NCBI GenBank assembly: GCA_031415015.1 | Contig: JANOQT010000020.1 | Span: forward strand, 1-64,000 | DNA length: 64,000 nucleotides | Reading direction: 5' to 3' | From: JAUYQR01 sp031415015 | Lineage (GTDB): Bacteria; Pseudomonadota; Alphaproteobacteria; Rhodobacterales; Rhodobacteraceae | Translations under genes and position numbers: made by a program | Part shown: in pieces, positions 8,574-16,841 of the stretch | How the letters are laid out: every line of letters starts with the position of its first letter | Numbering within the stretch: position 1 is the stretch's first letter | The notes under the pieces: generated by a model | The model's database searches: none | Seen by the model: the letters and a program-made list of their open reading frames with translations, nothing else | What the model was told of the DNA's origin: nothing

Positions 8574-9445
8574 CAGCGGCCCCCTTCCAACGCGCCGTAA
8601 GCCCACAACAGCGCCGATTGCGCCGGGTGTCCGGTGTGATGCGTTGTGAAATGCCAGCCAACCGCGCGCGCCAGCGTCGCCAGCCGGTCCTTGCGTTCGG
8701 CCAACCGCGCCAGATAGCGGGCCCGCAGGTCGCCCGCCTTTTGCGTCTCATGCCGCATCGTGCCGCCCATCGATTCAAAAATCGTGCGTCCGTCGAAGGG
8801 AAACTCCTCCTCCGCCGGGTCCAGCACCTGGATCAGCACACCCTTGACGCCCCGGTCCGACGCGCGGCCAAGTCCCGCCTCCACCGCCGCCAAATCGCCC
8901 AGAAAATCCGACAGGAACACCGCGCGCCCATGGCTGACCATGCCGTCGGTCACCGGCGCGCCATACTCCTCGCCGGTCTCGTCGCCCGACAGACGCGCCG
9001 CCAGCCGCAACATCTGCGTCCGCCCGGCACGGGGCGAGGCCATCCCGGCCAAGCCCACCCGCTCACCGCCCCGCAACAGAAGCACCGCCAGCGCCAAAGC
9101 CAGCAACCGCGCCCGGTCAGACTTTGGCGCACGGCCCTTGTCGCCGGTGAAGCTCATCGACTTCGACGGATCGACCCAAAGCGTCACCGACTGCGCCGCC
9201 TGCCATTCCCGTTCCCGCACAAAGTGCGCATCCGACCGCGCCGACCGCCGCCAGTCGATCATCCGCGCCGAATCGCCCTGATGCGCGGGCCGGTACTGCC
9301 AGAACTCATCGCCCAGACCCGCCCGCCTGCGCCCGTGTTCGCCCAGCATCACGGTCGCGGCCAGCATTTCGGCCTCCGCCAACAACGGCGGCAGCGTCTG
9401 ACCCAGCGTCTCGGCGCGCGCGCGAAGATCGGGCGCTGCGTTCAC
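8573..9445 (-). CDS. DUF58 domain-containing protein
   Basis: 290 aa, GTG start at 9445 sharing GTGA with the stop of the MoxR gene. The family core is clear: YRPAHQGDSARMIDWRRSAR (about residues 51-70), followed by the VWA-like strand SVTLWVDPSKSMSF with its DxSxS-type motif. DUF58 proteins are routinely encoded next to MoxR AAA ATPases and carry a VWA-like metal-binding fold. They are presumed to be adaptor or client-recognition subunits. Its stop TGA overlaps the next start (ATGA). Confidence 0.9.
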   Translation of the reverse strand: MNAAPDLRARAETLGQTLPPLLAEAEMLAATVMLGEHGRRRAGLGDEFWQYRPAHQGDSARMIDWRRSARSDAHFVREREWQAAQSVTLWVDPSKSMSFTGDKGRAPKSDRARLLALALAVLLLRGGERVGLAGMASPRAGRTQMLRLAARLSGDETGEEYGAPVTDGMVSHGRAVFLSDFLGDLAAVEAGLGRASDRGVKGVLIQVLDPAEEEFPFDGRTIFESMGGTMRHETQKAGDLRARYLARLAERKDRLATLARAVGWHFTTHHTGHPAQSALLWAYGALEGGR

Positions 9446-10446
9446 GCGGCGGCCTCAAGGCCCAGCGTCCGGCTGGTCACCCGCTCGATGATCCCGGCCA
9501 AGGTTTCGCCCCGCGCCCGTGCGGCAAACGACAGCGCCATCCGGTGCGTCATCACTGCCCGCGCCAACCCGGCCACATCGCTGACCGACGGTGCCAGCCG
9601 CCCGTCCAGCAGCGCCCGCGCCCGAACCGTCAGCATCAAGGCCTGCGCTGCGCGCGGCCCCGGCCCCCATGACAGACTGTCTGCCAGTTCCCGCCCCTCC
9701 GGTTCCCCCGGACGGCAGGCGCGCACCAGATCAAGGATCGCCTCGACCACCTGTTCGCCCACCGGCATCCGCCGGATCACCGATTGCGCCGCCAGCAGTC
9801 CCTCGGCGGTGAACACCTGATGCGCCTCGGCCTCTTCAACCCCTGTGGTCGCGATCAGAATATCCCGCTCGGTCGCGCGGGTCGGGTATTCCACGTCCAC
9901 CTGCACCAGGAACCGGTCCAGCTGCGCCTCGGGCAGGGGATAAGTCCCCTCCTGCTCGATAGGGTTCTGGGTTGCCAGCACATGGAAGGGGCGGCCCAAC
10001 GGCCGGTGCGCCCCGCCAATCGTCACCACCTTTTCCTGCATCGCCTGCAACAGCGCCGATTGGGTCCGGGGAGAAGCACGGTTGATCTCGTCCGCCATCA
10101 AGAGCTGGCAAAAGATCGGCCCTTCGATGAACCGGAAAGCGCGCGACCCGTCCGCCGCACTGTCCAGCACCTCCGACCCCAGAATGTCCGCCGGCATCAG
10201 ATCCGGAGTGAACTGGATGCGGTTGCCCTTCAGCCCCATCACCGTGCTCAAAGTGTCCACCAGACGTGTCTTGCCCAAGCCCGGCAGGCCGACCAAAAGC
10301 GCATGCCCGCCGCACAACATCGACGCCAGTACAAGGTCCACGACCTTTTCCTGCCCGATGAACCGCTGGTTGATCGAGGCCTTGGCCTGACCCAGCGTCG
10401 CGCCCAGCGCTTCGATTTCAGCGACCAGCGCGTTGGTATCGGCCAT
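9442..10446 (-). CDS. MoxR-family AAA+ ATPase
   Basis: 334 aa from the ATG at 10446 (MADTNALVAEIEAL); the open frame continues far upstream, but only this start fits the family. Walker A is GLPGLGKT (about 53-60), Walker B is LLMADEIN (about 115-122), and sensor 1 is VLATQNPIEQEGTYPLPEAQ. The C-terminal AAA lid (MTHRMALSF region) completes a normal-length MoxR protein. MoxR ATPases act as chaperones that insert cofactors or assemble complexes, together with VWA proteins. It leads the DUF58-DUF4159-VWA operon, and a short divergent promoter region separates it from the DUF1285 gene. Confidence 0.92.
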   Translation of the reverse strand: MADTNALVAEIEALGATLGQAKASINQRFIGQEKVVDLVLASMLCGGHALLVGLPGLGKTRLVDTLSTVMGLKGNRIQFTPDLMPADILGSEVLDSAADGSRAFRFIEGPIFCQLLMADEINRASPRTQSALLQAMQEKVVTIGGAHRPLGRPFHVLATQNPIEQEGTYPLPEAQLDRFLVQVDVEYPTRATERDILIATTGVEEAEAHQVFTAEGLLAAQSVIRRMPVGEQVVEAILDLVRACRPGEPEGRELADSLSWGPGPRAAQALMLTVRARALLDGRLAPSVSDVAGLARAVMTHRMALSFAARARGETLAGIIERVTSRTLGLEAAA

Positions 10447-10530
10447 GACAATGCTCCCTGCGAGGTTATATGCTGACATTAGACCGAAACTTAGCGCCGG
10501 GTACAAACGGCAAAAGGCGACTTGACACAA

Positions 10531-11109
10531 ATGATCGTGAAACCCTCTGCGGATGGTCTTGTCGCGTCCGTGAAAGCGGCAGGCACGAAGGGCCCGCCCC
10601 CGGTGCATTTGTGGAACCCGCCGTTCTGCGGCGACATCGACATGCGCATCGCCCGGGATGGCACGTGGTTCTACCTCGGCACCCCCATCGGGCGCGCGCC
10701 GCTGGTCAAACTGTTCTCTTCGATCCTGAAACGCGAGGGCGACCAGTATTTCCTTGTCACCCCGGTGGAAAAGGTCGGCATCCGCGTCGATGACGCCCCC
10801 CTGCTGGCCACCGACTTTGACGCCACCGGGCAAGGCCGCGACCAAAGCCTCACCTTCACCACCAAAACCGATGACGTGGCCACCGCCGGCCCCGACCATC
10901 CTCTGCGCTTCACCTTGCACCCCGAAACTGGCGAACCGGCCCCCTATATCCTGATCCGCAGCAATCTTGAGGCGCTGATTGACCGGAAATCCTTCTACCG
11001 GCTGATCGAATTGGGTTGCCACGAGGATCACGCCGGGCAAAAGTGGTTTGGCCTCTGGTCCTCGGGTCAGTTCTTCCCGGTCATCCCGTCGTCCGAATTG
11101 CCCAGATAG
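10531..11109 (+). CDS. DUF1285 domain-containing protein
   Basis: 192 aa from ATG 10531; an in-frame TTG at 10522 would add three residues. Family features are HLWNPPFCGDIDMRIARDG near the N-terminus, then GTPIGRAPLVKLFSSIL and YFLVTPVEKVGI, covering the whole DUF1285 domain. The function is unknown. It is divergent from the MoxR operon with about 80 nt between the starts, a conserved-looking arrangement that may indicate shared control. No signal peptide or membrane segment, so cytoplasmic. Confidence 0.85.
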   Translation: MIVKPSADGLVASVKAAGTKGPPPVHLWNPPFCGDIDMRIARDGTWFYLGTPIGRAPLVKLFSSILKREGDQYFLVTPVEKVGIRVDDAPLLATDFDATGQGRDQSLTFTTKTDDVATAGPDHPLRFTLHPETGEPAPYILIRSNLEALIDRKSFYRLIELGCHEDHAGQKWFGLWSSGQFFPVIPSSELPR

Positions 11110-11135
11110 CCCTGCCCCGAAAGACCCAAGCCCGA

Positions 11136-11912
11136 ATGCCCCGTTTCGCCGCGAACCTGACCCTTCTGTTCACCGAAGTCCCGATGCTCGACCGTCCCGA
11201 CTGGGCCATCCGCTGTGGCTTTGACGGGGTGGAGGTCCTGTTTCCTTACGACAGCTCCATGGCCGATTGGGAAAAGGCGCTGAACGGCGCTCCCGTGGCC
11301 CTGATCAACACGCCTCCCGGCGATTGGGCGGCAGGCGACCGCGGCTTTGCCGCCGTTCCGGGCATGGAACTGCAGTTCCGCGACAGTTTCCTGCGCGCCG
11401 CCGAATACGCCACCCGACTTGAGGCCGCACGGCTGCATGTGATGTCGGGCGTGGCCAAGGGCCCGCAGGCCGAACAATGCTACACCGACAACCTTGCCTG
11501 GGCCGCAGCCGAAGCGCCCGGCCTGACGCTGTGCCTTGAACCCCTGAACCCTGATGACATGCCCGGCTATTTCCTGAACGATTACGATCAGGCCGCCCGC
11601 ATCATCGACGACCTTGCTCTGCCGAACGTTGGCCTGCAGTTCGACGTCTGGCACGCGGCACGCCTGCACGGCGACGCGCACGCCGTCTGGGAAACGCATC
11701 GCCACCGCATCAACCACGCCCAGATCGCCGGCTTTCCAAACCGGAACGAGCCCGGCGGCGGCGGCTTTTCCCTGCCCGACCTGTGTGACGACATTGACGC
11801 GAACCGCCCGAGAACCTGGGTTTCCGCCGAATACCGCCCGGCAAAGGGCACGGCTCAGGGTCTTGGCTGGCTGACCGCGATGAAGGCGCGCACAGCCCTG
11901 ATTGGCGATTGA
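11136..11912 (+). CDS. hyi: Hydroxypyruvate isomerase family TIM-barrel protein
   Basis: 258 aa. Hyi interconverts hydroxypyruvate and tartronate semialdehyde in glyoxylate metabolism. The start MPRFAANLTLLFTE at 11136 and the segment FDGVEVLFPYDSS match the family N-terminus. The metal/catalytic glutamates are present in CLEPLNPDDMPGYFL and in SAEYRPA near the C-terminus, and the barrel strand LQFDVWHAAR carries the conserved aspartate. It begins 26 nt after the DUF1285 stop. Downstream, an inverted repeat (GCCCGGC 11932-11938 / GCCGGGC 11946-11952) may aid termination, though no T-run follows. Its placement fits the glyoxylate theme of the window, but related sugar isomerases share the fold. 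Confidence 0.8.
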   Translation: MPRFAANLTLLFTEVPMLDRPDWAIRCGFDGVEVLFPYDSSMADWEKALNGAPVALINTPPGDWAAGDRGFAAVPGMELQFRDSFLRAAEYATRLEAARLHVMSGVAKGPQAEQCYTDNLAWAAAEAPGLTLCLEPLNPDDMPGYFLNDYDQAARIIDDLALPNVGLQFDVWHAARLHGDAHAVWETHRHRINHAQIAGFPNRNEPGGGGFSLPDLCDDIDANRPRTWVSAEYRPAKGTAQGLGWLTAMKARTALIGD

Positions 11913-12045
11913 GAGGTTGGATTGAATCCCCGCCCGGCAAAGCCCGCCGGGCCGCGCCCTATTGCCCCCTGACCTCCACCACCCCTTGCCCGCCCCACGC
12001 TCAACCCGCTACACTCACCGTACCCTTGAACGGCAGGACCCGCAG

Positions 12046-12231
12046 ATGACCTTCGACGCCCCGGAAACCCAAGTTGTCACCACCTGGAAAGTCGCTTGCG
12101 ATGGCGGCGAGGGTGCACTTGGCCATCCCCGCGTCTGGCTGACGATCCCCGCTGACAGCGGCTTTGTCGAATGCGGCTATTGCGACAAACGCTATGTGAT
12201 CGACCGCGACCACGCGCATGACGACCACTGA
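12046..12231 (+). CDS. Small zinc-finger protein (zf-CHCC family)
   Basis: 61 aa. The zinc ligands follow the CHCC pattern: C18, H27 in the GHPRVWL motif, C43 and C46 in ECGYC. This is the bacterial form of the domain found in the mitochondrial complex I subunit NDUFS6. Its role here may be in respiratory complex I assembly, but that is inferred from the family. ATG at 12046. The stop TGA ends at 12231, and the next gene starts directly with TTG at 12232, so the two are probably cotranscribed. Confidence 0.85.
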   Translation: MTFDAPETQVVTTWKVACDGGEGALGHPRVWLTIPADSGFVECGYCDKRYVIDRDHAHDDH

Positions 12232-12915
12232 TTGCGCCGCGCGCTAAGAACCCTCGCCGTCATACTCGCCCTGCCACTCGCGTATTATGCGACGAGCATT
12301 GCGGGCGCACTGATCCAAGGGCCGGGCCGTGACCTCCTTGGCCCGCATGCCCACACCATCGGTCTGATCCAGGGACCGATCCACACGGACATCCTGCTGC
12401 CCCTTACCCCCGACGTCCGCGCGCGCTTTGCCTTTGCCGAGACATCAGGGGTCCCCCTGAGCGACCCCCGCGCCGCATGGCTGCTGGTCGGCTGGGGCGC
12501 GCATAGCTTTTACACCACTGCCGGCACCTACGCCGACATCACCGCCTCTGCCGTCCTGACCGCTGCCGTCGGTGACGCCTCTGTCCTGCGGCTCGACGCA
12601 CTCGGCCCGCTGCCGGACATGCCCGAGCTGACCTTTCTGTCGCTCTCCGACGCTCAGTTCAAGGCACTCCTCACCACCCTTGACGCAACTTTCGCCCGCG
12701 ATGCGCGCGGCACACAGCAACCCCTCGACCACCCCGGCTTCACCCCCACTGACGCCTTCTACCACGCCAACGGCGGCTTCCATCTGTTTCGCACCTGCAA
12801 CGTCTGGCTGGGCGAAACCCTCCGTGCCGCAGGCATTCCGTTCGGGTTCTGGACGCCCACCACCCAGTCAGTGAACCTGTCCCTTTGGATGCACGATCCA
12901 GGCCAAACCGGGTAG
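12232..12915 (+). CDS. DUF2459 (TIGR02117 family) protein
   Basis: 227 aa with a probable TTG start immediately after the zinc-finger gene. The N-terminal stretch LAVILALPLAYYATSIAG is a signal anchor, so the rest is probably periplasmic. DUF2459 features are GLIQGPIHTDILLPL, WLLVGWGAHSFYTTAGTY and the C-terminal FHLFRTCNVWLGETLRAAG. The HTD, GWG and TCNVW patterns suggest a cysteine-hydrolase-like fold, but no activity is established to my knowledge. Confidence 0.8.
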   Translation: MRRALRTLAVILALPLAYYATSIAGALIQGPGRDLLGPHAHTIGLIQGPIHTDILLPLTPDVRARFAFAETSGVPLSDPRAAWLLVGWGAHSFYTTAGTYADITASAVLTAAVGDASVLRLDALGPLPDMPELTFLSLSDAQFKALLTTLDATFARDARGTQQPLDHPGFTPTDAFYHANGGFHLFRTCNVWLGETLRAAGIPFGFWTPTTQSVNLSLWMHDPGQTG

Positions 12916-12968
12916 CCCCCCGCCCTGGTTTCTGCCAATACTGCCCCCGTAAAAGCGGGGACCAGATC

Positions 12969-15791
12969 ATGACCTTCGGCAAAGGCCACCATCTTCATCT
13001 GATCGACGGATCGGCCTACATCTTCCGCGCCTATCACGCGCTTCCCCCGCTGACCCGCAAGTCCGACGGACTGCCCGTCGGTGCCGTCGCCGGGTTCTGC
13101 AACATCCTGTGGAACGAGATTTCCAAGGATCGCGGCCGCGACGCCGCCACCCATATCGCGGTGATCTTCGACCATTCCTCGCTGACCTTCCGCAACGAGA
13201 TTTACCCCCAGTACAAGGCCAACCGCCCCGAACTGCCCGAGGACCTGCGCCCGCAATTCCCCCTGACCCGCGAAGCCACCCGCGCCTTCAACGTCGCCTG
13301 CATCGAAACCGAAGGCTACGAGGCCGACGACATCATCGCCACCCTCGCCCGCCACGCGGTAGAGGCAGGCGGCACCGCCACCATCATCTCCTCCGACAAG
13401 GACCTGATGCAGCTGGTCGGTCCCGGCGTCGACATGCGGGACCCGATGAAAGACCGCATGATTGGCCCCAATGAGGTGTTCGAAAAATTCGGGGTGGAGC
13501 CCGCGCGCGTCATCGACGTGCAGTCCCTCGCCGGGGATTCGGTCGACAACGTCCCCGGTGCGCCCGGCATCGGCATCAAGACCGCCGCTTTGCTGATCCA
13601 GGAATACGGCGACCTCGACACCCTCCTCGCCCGCGCGGCCGAGATCAAGCAACCCAAACGCCGCGAGGCGCTGATGGATAATGCCGACCTGATCCGCATT
13701 TCCCGCCAGCTTGTGACGCTCAAGACCGATACGCCCCTCGACGTCTCCCTCGACGACCTTGAGGTGAAACTCCCCGCCCCCGACGCGGTGATGGACTTCC
13801 TGAACCGCATGGAATTTCGCACCCTCACCCGCCGCGTCGCCGAGAAACTGAAGATCGCCCCCCCCGCCCCAACCGAGACTGCGACCGACGCCCCTGCCGA
13901 AGTGGCCACCCCGCAACCCGACCGCCTGCCCTTCGACCACGCAGCCTACGAGCGTATCTCCGACAGCGCAGGCCTTGACCGCTGGATCGCCCATATCCGC
14001 GACATCGGCCACGTTGCCATCGACACCGAAACCACCTCGCTGGACGAAATGCGCGCCGAACTGGTCGGCATTTCGCTCTGCGTAGACGCGGGCAAAGCCG
14101 CCTACATCCCGCTTGGCCACACCACCGGCGGCGGTGATTTGTTCGGCGCCACCGCGCTTGCCCCCGGCCAACTGCCGCTGGACGCGACCCTCGCCGCCCT
14201 GAAACCGATCCTTGAGGACGCCAGCATCCTGAAAATCGGCCAGAACATGAAGTATGACTGGAAGATTTTCGCCCGTCTCGGCATCCGGATCACCCCTTTC
14301 GACGACACCATGCTGATGAGTTACGCGATGCACGCGGGCCTGCACAACCACGGCATGGACGCGCTGTCCGACCAATATCTCGGCCACCAGCCGATCCCGA
14401 TCAAATCCCTGCTCGGCAGCGGAAAAAGCCAGATCACCTTCGACAAGGTCGCCATCGACGACGCGGTGAAATACGCCGCCGAAGACGCCGACGTCACCCT
14501 GCGCCTCTGGCACCTCTTCAAACCGCAACTGCACCGCGCGCACGTTACCACGGTCTACGAGACCCTCGAACGCCCCCTCGTCCCGGTCCTGGCCGACATG
14601 GAGATGGCAGGCATTCAGGTTGACCGTGACACCCTCAATCGCATGTCCAACGCCTTCGCGCAAAAGCTGGTCCAGCTGGAGGAGGAGATTCACTCCATCG
14701 CGGGCGAGAAGTTCAACGTGGGCTCCCCCAAGCAACTCGGCGAGATTCTGTTCGACCGCCTGCAAATTCCCGGCGGCACCAAGGGCAAAACCGATGCCTA
14801 CGCCACCGGCGCCGACATTCTCGAAGACATCACCACGATGGAGGACGCCCATCCCCAAGGCGCACAACTTGCCGCCCGCATCCTCGACTGGCGCCAGATT
14901 GCCAAACTGAAATCCACCTACACCGACGCGCTGCAACTGGCGATCAACCCCGACACCGGCCGCGTCCACACCTCGTATTCGCTGTCAGGTGCGGTCACCG
15001 GGCGGCTGTCCTCCACTGACCCCAATCTGCAAAACATCCCGATTCGCACCGAAGAAGGCCGCCGCATCCGCGAGGCGTTCGTGGCCCCCAAAGGCCGCGC
15101 CCTCGTGTCGCTCGACTACTCCCAGATCGAGCTGCGCATCCTCGCGCATATCGCCGACATCCCCCAGCTTCGCCGCGCGTTCGAGGACGGCATCGACATC
15201 CACGCCCTGACCGCGTCCGAGATGTTCAACGTGCCCCTCGCCGACATGACCTCCGACATCCGCCGCAAGGCCAAGGCGATCAACTTCGGTGTGATCTACG
15301 GCATCTCCGGCTTCGGCCTCGCCCGCAACCTGCGCATTCCGCGCGCCGAAGCCCAAGGCTTCATCGACCGCTATTTCGAACGCTTTCCGGGCATCAAGGA
15401 GTACATGTCCGAAACTGTCAAATTTGCGCAGGCGAACGGCTACGTTCAGACCCTTTTTGGTCGGAAAATCAATACTCCGGAAATCAACGCACGCGGCCCC
15501 GCCGCCGGTTTCGCCAAACGTGCGGCAATCAACGCGCCCATTCAGGGCACCGCCGCCGACGTGATCCGCCGCGCGATGATCCGCATGCCTAAGGCTATCG
15601 AAGGCATCGACGCGAAGATGCTCCTGCAAGTCCACGACGAACTGCTGTTCGAGGTCGCGGAAGACGCCGCCGCCACCCTGATCCCCATCGCCAAACACAT
15701 CATGGAAACCGCTGCCGACCCCGCCGTCAGCCTCAAGGTCCACCTCGCCGTTGAGGCAGGCCAAGGCCAAAGCTGGGCCGAGGCGCATTGA
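12969..15791 (+). CDS. polA: DNA polymerase I
   Basis: 940 aa from ATG 12969. Three complete domains are present. The 5'-3' exonuclease (about 1-300) has the Asp-rich motifs ETEGYEADDIIATLA and AGDSVDNVPGAPGIG. The 3'-5' exonuclease (about 330-530) has intact ExoI DTETTSLD, ExoII ILKIGQNMKYD and ExoIII YAAEDADVTLR, so proofreading should be active. The polymerase domain has DPNLQNIPIRTEEGR, motif A DYSQIELRI, the O-helix RRKAKAINFGVIYGISGFG and motif C QVHDELLFEV. It acts in Okazaki fragment processing and repair synthesis. A single gene with about 50 nt after the DUF2459 stop; the copy of the dispersed AAATATCC element follows it. Confidence 0.97.
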   Translation: MTFGKGHHLHLIDGSAYIFRAYHALPPLTRKSDGLPVGAVAGFCNILWNEISKDRGRDAATHIAVIFDHSSLTFRNEIYPQYKANRPELPEDLRPQFPLTREATRAFNVACIETEGYEADDIIATLARHAVEAGGTATIISSDKDLMQLVGPGVDMRDPMKDRMIGPNEVFEKFGVEPARVIDVQSLAGDSVDNVPGAPGIGIKTAALLIQEYGDLDTLLARAAEIKQPKRREALMDNADLIRISRQLVTLKTDTPLDVSLDDLEVKLPAPDAVMDFLNRMEFRTLTRRVAEKLKIAPPAPTETATDAPAEVATPQPDRLPFDHAAYERISDSAGLDRWIAHIRDIGHVAIDTETTSLDEMRAELVGISLCVDAGKAAYIPLGHTTGGGDLFGATALAPGQLPLDATLAALKPILEDASILKIGQNMKYDWKIFARLGIRITPFDDTMLMSYAMHAGLHNHGMDALSDQYLGHQPIPIKSLLGSGKSQITFDKVAIDDAVKYAAEDADVTLRLWHLFKPQLHRAHVTTVYETLERPLVPVLADMEMAGIQVDRDTLNRMSNAFAQKLVQLEEEIHSIAGEKFNVGSPKQLGEILFDRLQIPGGTKGKTDAYATGADILEDITTMEDAHPQGAQLAARILDWRQIAKLKSTYTDALQLAINPDTGRVHTSYSLSGAVTGRLSSTDPNLQNIPIRTEEGRRIREAFVAPKGRALVSLDYSQIELRILAHIADIPQLRRAFEDGIDIHALTASEMFNVPLADMTSDIRRKAKAINFGVIYGISGFGLARNLRIPRAEAQGFIDRYFERFPGIKEYMSETVKFAQANGYVQTLFGRKINTPEINARGPAAGFAKRAAINAPIQGTAADVIRRAMIRMPKAIEGIDAKMLLQVHDELLFEVAEDAAATLIPIAKHIMETAADPAVSLKVHLAVEAGQGQSWAEAH

Positions 15792-15813
15792 TGACCATGC
15801 ACCAATCTGCTGC

Positions 15814-15858
15814 CTTCATCTGTCTCTAAATATCCCCTGGGGTTTGGGGCAGCGCCCC
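15814..15858 (+). repeat. Dispersed intergenic element, copy 1 (TTCATCTGT...AAATATCC plus GC hairpin)
   Basis: Reads cTTCATCTGT, four variable bases, AAATATCC, then a G-rich run and a perfect hairpin GGGGC-AGC-GCCCC (15846-15858). A second perfect hairpin, GCGCGC-AA-GCGCGC, follows about 20 nt later. It lies between convergent polA and the DUF1203 gene. The same core occurs at 21751, 26154 and 49887. Confidence 0.6.
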
Positions 15859-15938
15859 CATCGCCGAGGTGCAGCGCGCAAGCGCGCAGCCGAGATATAA
15901 GCTTGCGGCGGCACGCCGCTCCGCTTGCAAACCGCCCG

Positions 15939-16397
15939 TCACAGGCGGTCGATCCGGCACTGGTAGCAGTTGTTCCGCGCCGAGCGGACATGCAGATAGG
16001 CAACGCGCGCATCCGCGAACAAGTCCGCCGCCCGCGCCGCAATCGCCACCGTCGCCACAACGCCGCCGGTGCCATAGACGATCCGGTCATCCGCACCGTA
16101 CCCCCGCACGATATACTCCGGCGAGGCCAGAACGTCCGGCAAAGCCTCTCCACCCCCCGCACCACAGGCCGCAGCGCACAGGAAGATCGGCCCCAGCTCT
16201 GCATAGGGTTGCAGCGCGGGAAACGGGCGATGCGCCAGTACCAGCATCGCAGCCCCCTTGGGGATCATCGTGAGGCAATGGCGGCAGTCATTGCCGCCCC
16301 CATCCGACACGGCCCTCTCGGGCACCTGTCCGTTTGCGTCCACGCCACCGGCCTGAAAATGTCGCGCCAGTTCCGTCGGTATCGCCACAAATCGCAT
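15939..16397 (-). CDS. DUF1203 family protein
   Basis: 152 aa from the ATG at 16397 (MRFVAIPTELARHFQAGGVD); the frame is open further upstream, but this start matches the family. Conserved features are GNDCRHCLTMIPKGAAMLVLAHRPF in the first half (a CRxC pair) and CYQCRIDRL at the C-terminus (a second CxxC), so metal binding is possible. No signal peptide or membrane segment. The function is unknown. About 65 nt downstream of the HIT gene on the same strand. Confidence 0.8.
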   Translation of the reverse strand: MRFVAIPTELARHFQAGGVDANGQVPERAVSDGGGNDCRHCLTMIPKGAAMLVLAHRPFPALQPYAELGPIFLCAAACGAGGGEALPDVLASPEYIVRGYGADDRIVYGTGGVVATVAIAARAADLFADARVAYLHVRSARNNCYQCRIDRL

Positions 16398-16464
16398 CTC
16401 ATCCTCCGCTTTTTGCCGGAAGATGCCTGCCAAGGTGCGCCCTAGCGACCCGTTTCCTGCGGGT

Positions 16465-16836
16465 TCAGGCGCGCTCGACCAGCCGCCCAAGCACCCGGCC
16501 GCCCAGAATATGCAGGTGGTAATGCGGCACCTCCTGCATCCCGTGCTCGCCAGCGTTGGAAATGGCCCGATACCCCTCGGGGCCCGCGATCCCAAGCATC
16601 TGGCAGACTTTGGCCACCGTGCGGTGGAAATCGACGATCTCCTCTGCCGTCGCTTCCGCCGCGAAATGGTCCAGCGTCACATAGGCCCCCTTTGGCACCA
16701 CCAGCACATGCACCGGGGCCTGCGGGTGGATGTCGTGAAACACCAGCGTATGCGGCGTCTCCATCACCGTCTTGTTGGGGATCTCGCCCCTCAGGATGCG
16801 GGCGAAAATGTTCGTTGGGTCGTACAAGTATGCCAT
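16465..16836 (-). CDS. HIT (histidine triad) family protein
   Basis: 123 aa from the ATG at 16836 (MAYLYDPTNIFARILRGEIP), a better family start than the TTG nine bases upstream. The catalytic histidine triad HYHLHILGG sits near the C-terminus, and the VPKGAYVTLDHF segment is typical of the Hint branch. Hint proteins are nucleotide-binding hydrolases that cleave purine phosphoramidates; the natural substrate is unclear. It starts 5 nt after the stop of the glycosyltransferase gene, so they may be cotranscribed, although the functions look unrelated. Confidence 0.9.
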   Translation of the reverse strand: MAYLYDPTNIFARILRGEIPNKTVMETPHTLVFHDIHPQAPVHVLVVPKGAYVTLDHFAAEATAEEIVDFHRTVAKVCQMLGIAGPEGYRAISNAGEHGMQEVPHYHLHILGGRVLGRLVERA

Positions 16837-16841
16837 CAGCC

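Noticed and set aside
10447..11040. N-terminal extension of the MoxR gene
   Set aside because: It runs antisense through the DUF1285 gene, and MoxR proteins begin close to MADTNALVAEIE.
15860..15905. Small RNA suggested by the GCGCGC-AA-GCGCGC hairpin after polA
   Set aside because: No promoter or T-tract; better explained as part of the dispersed intergenic element.
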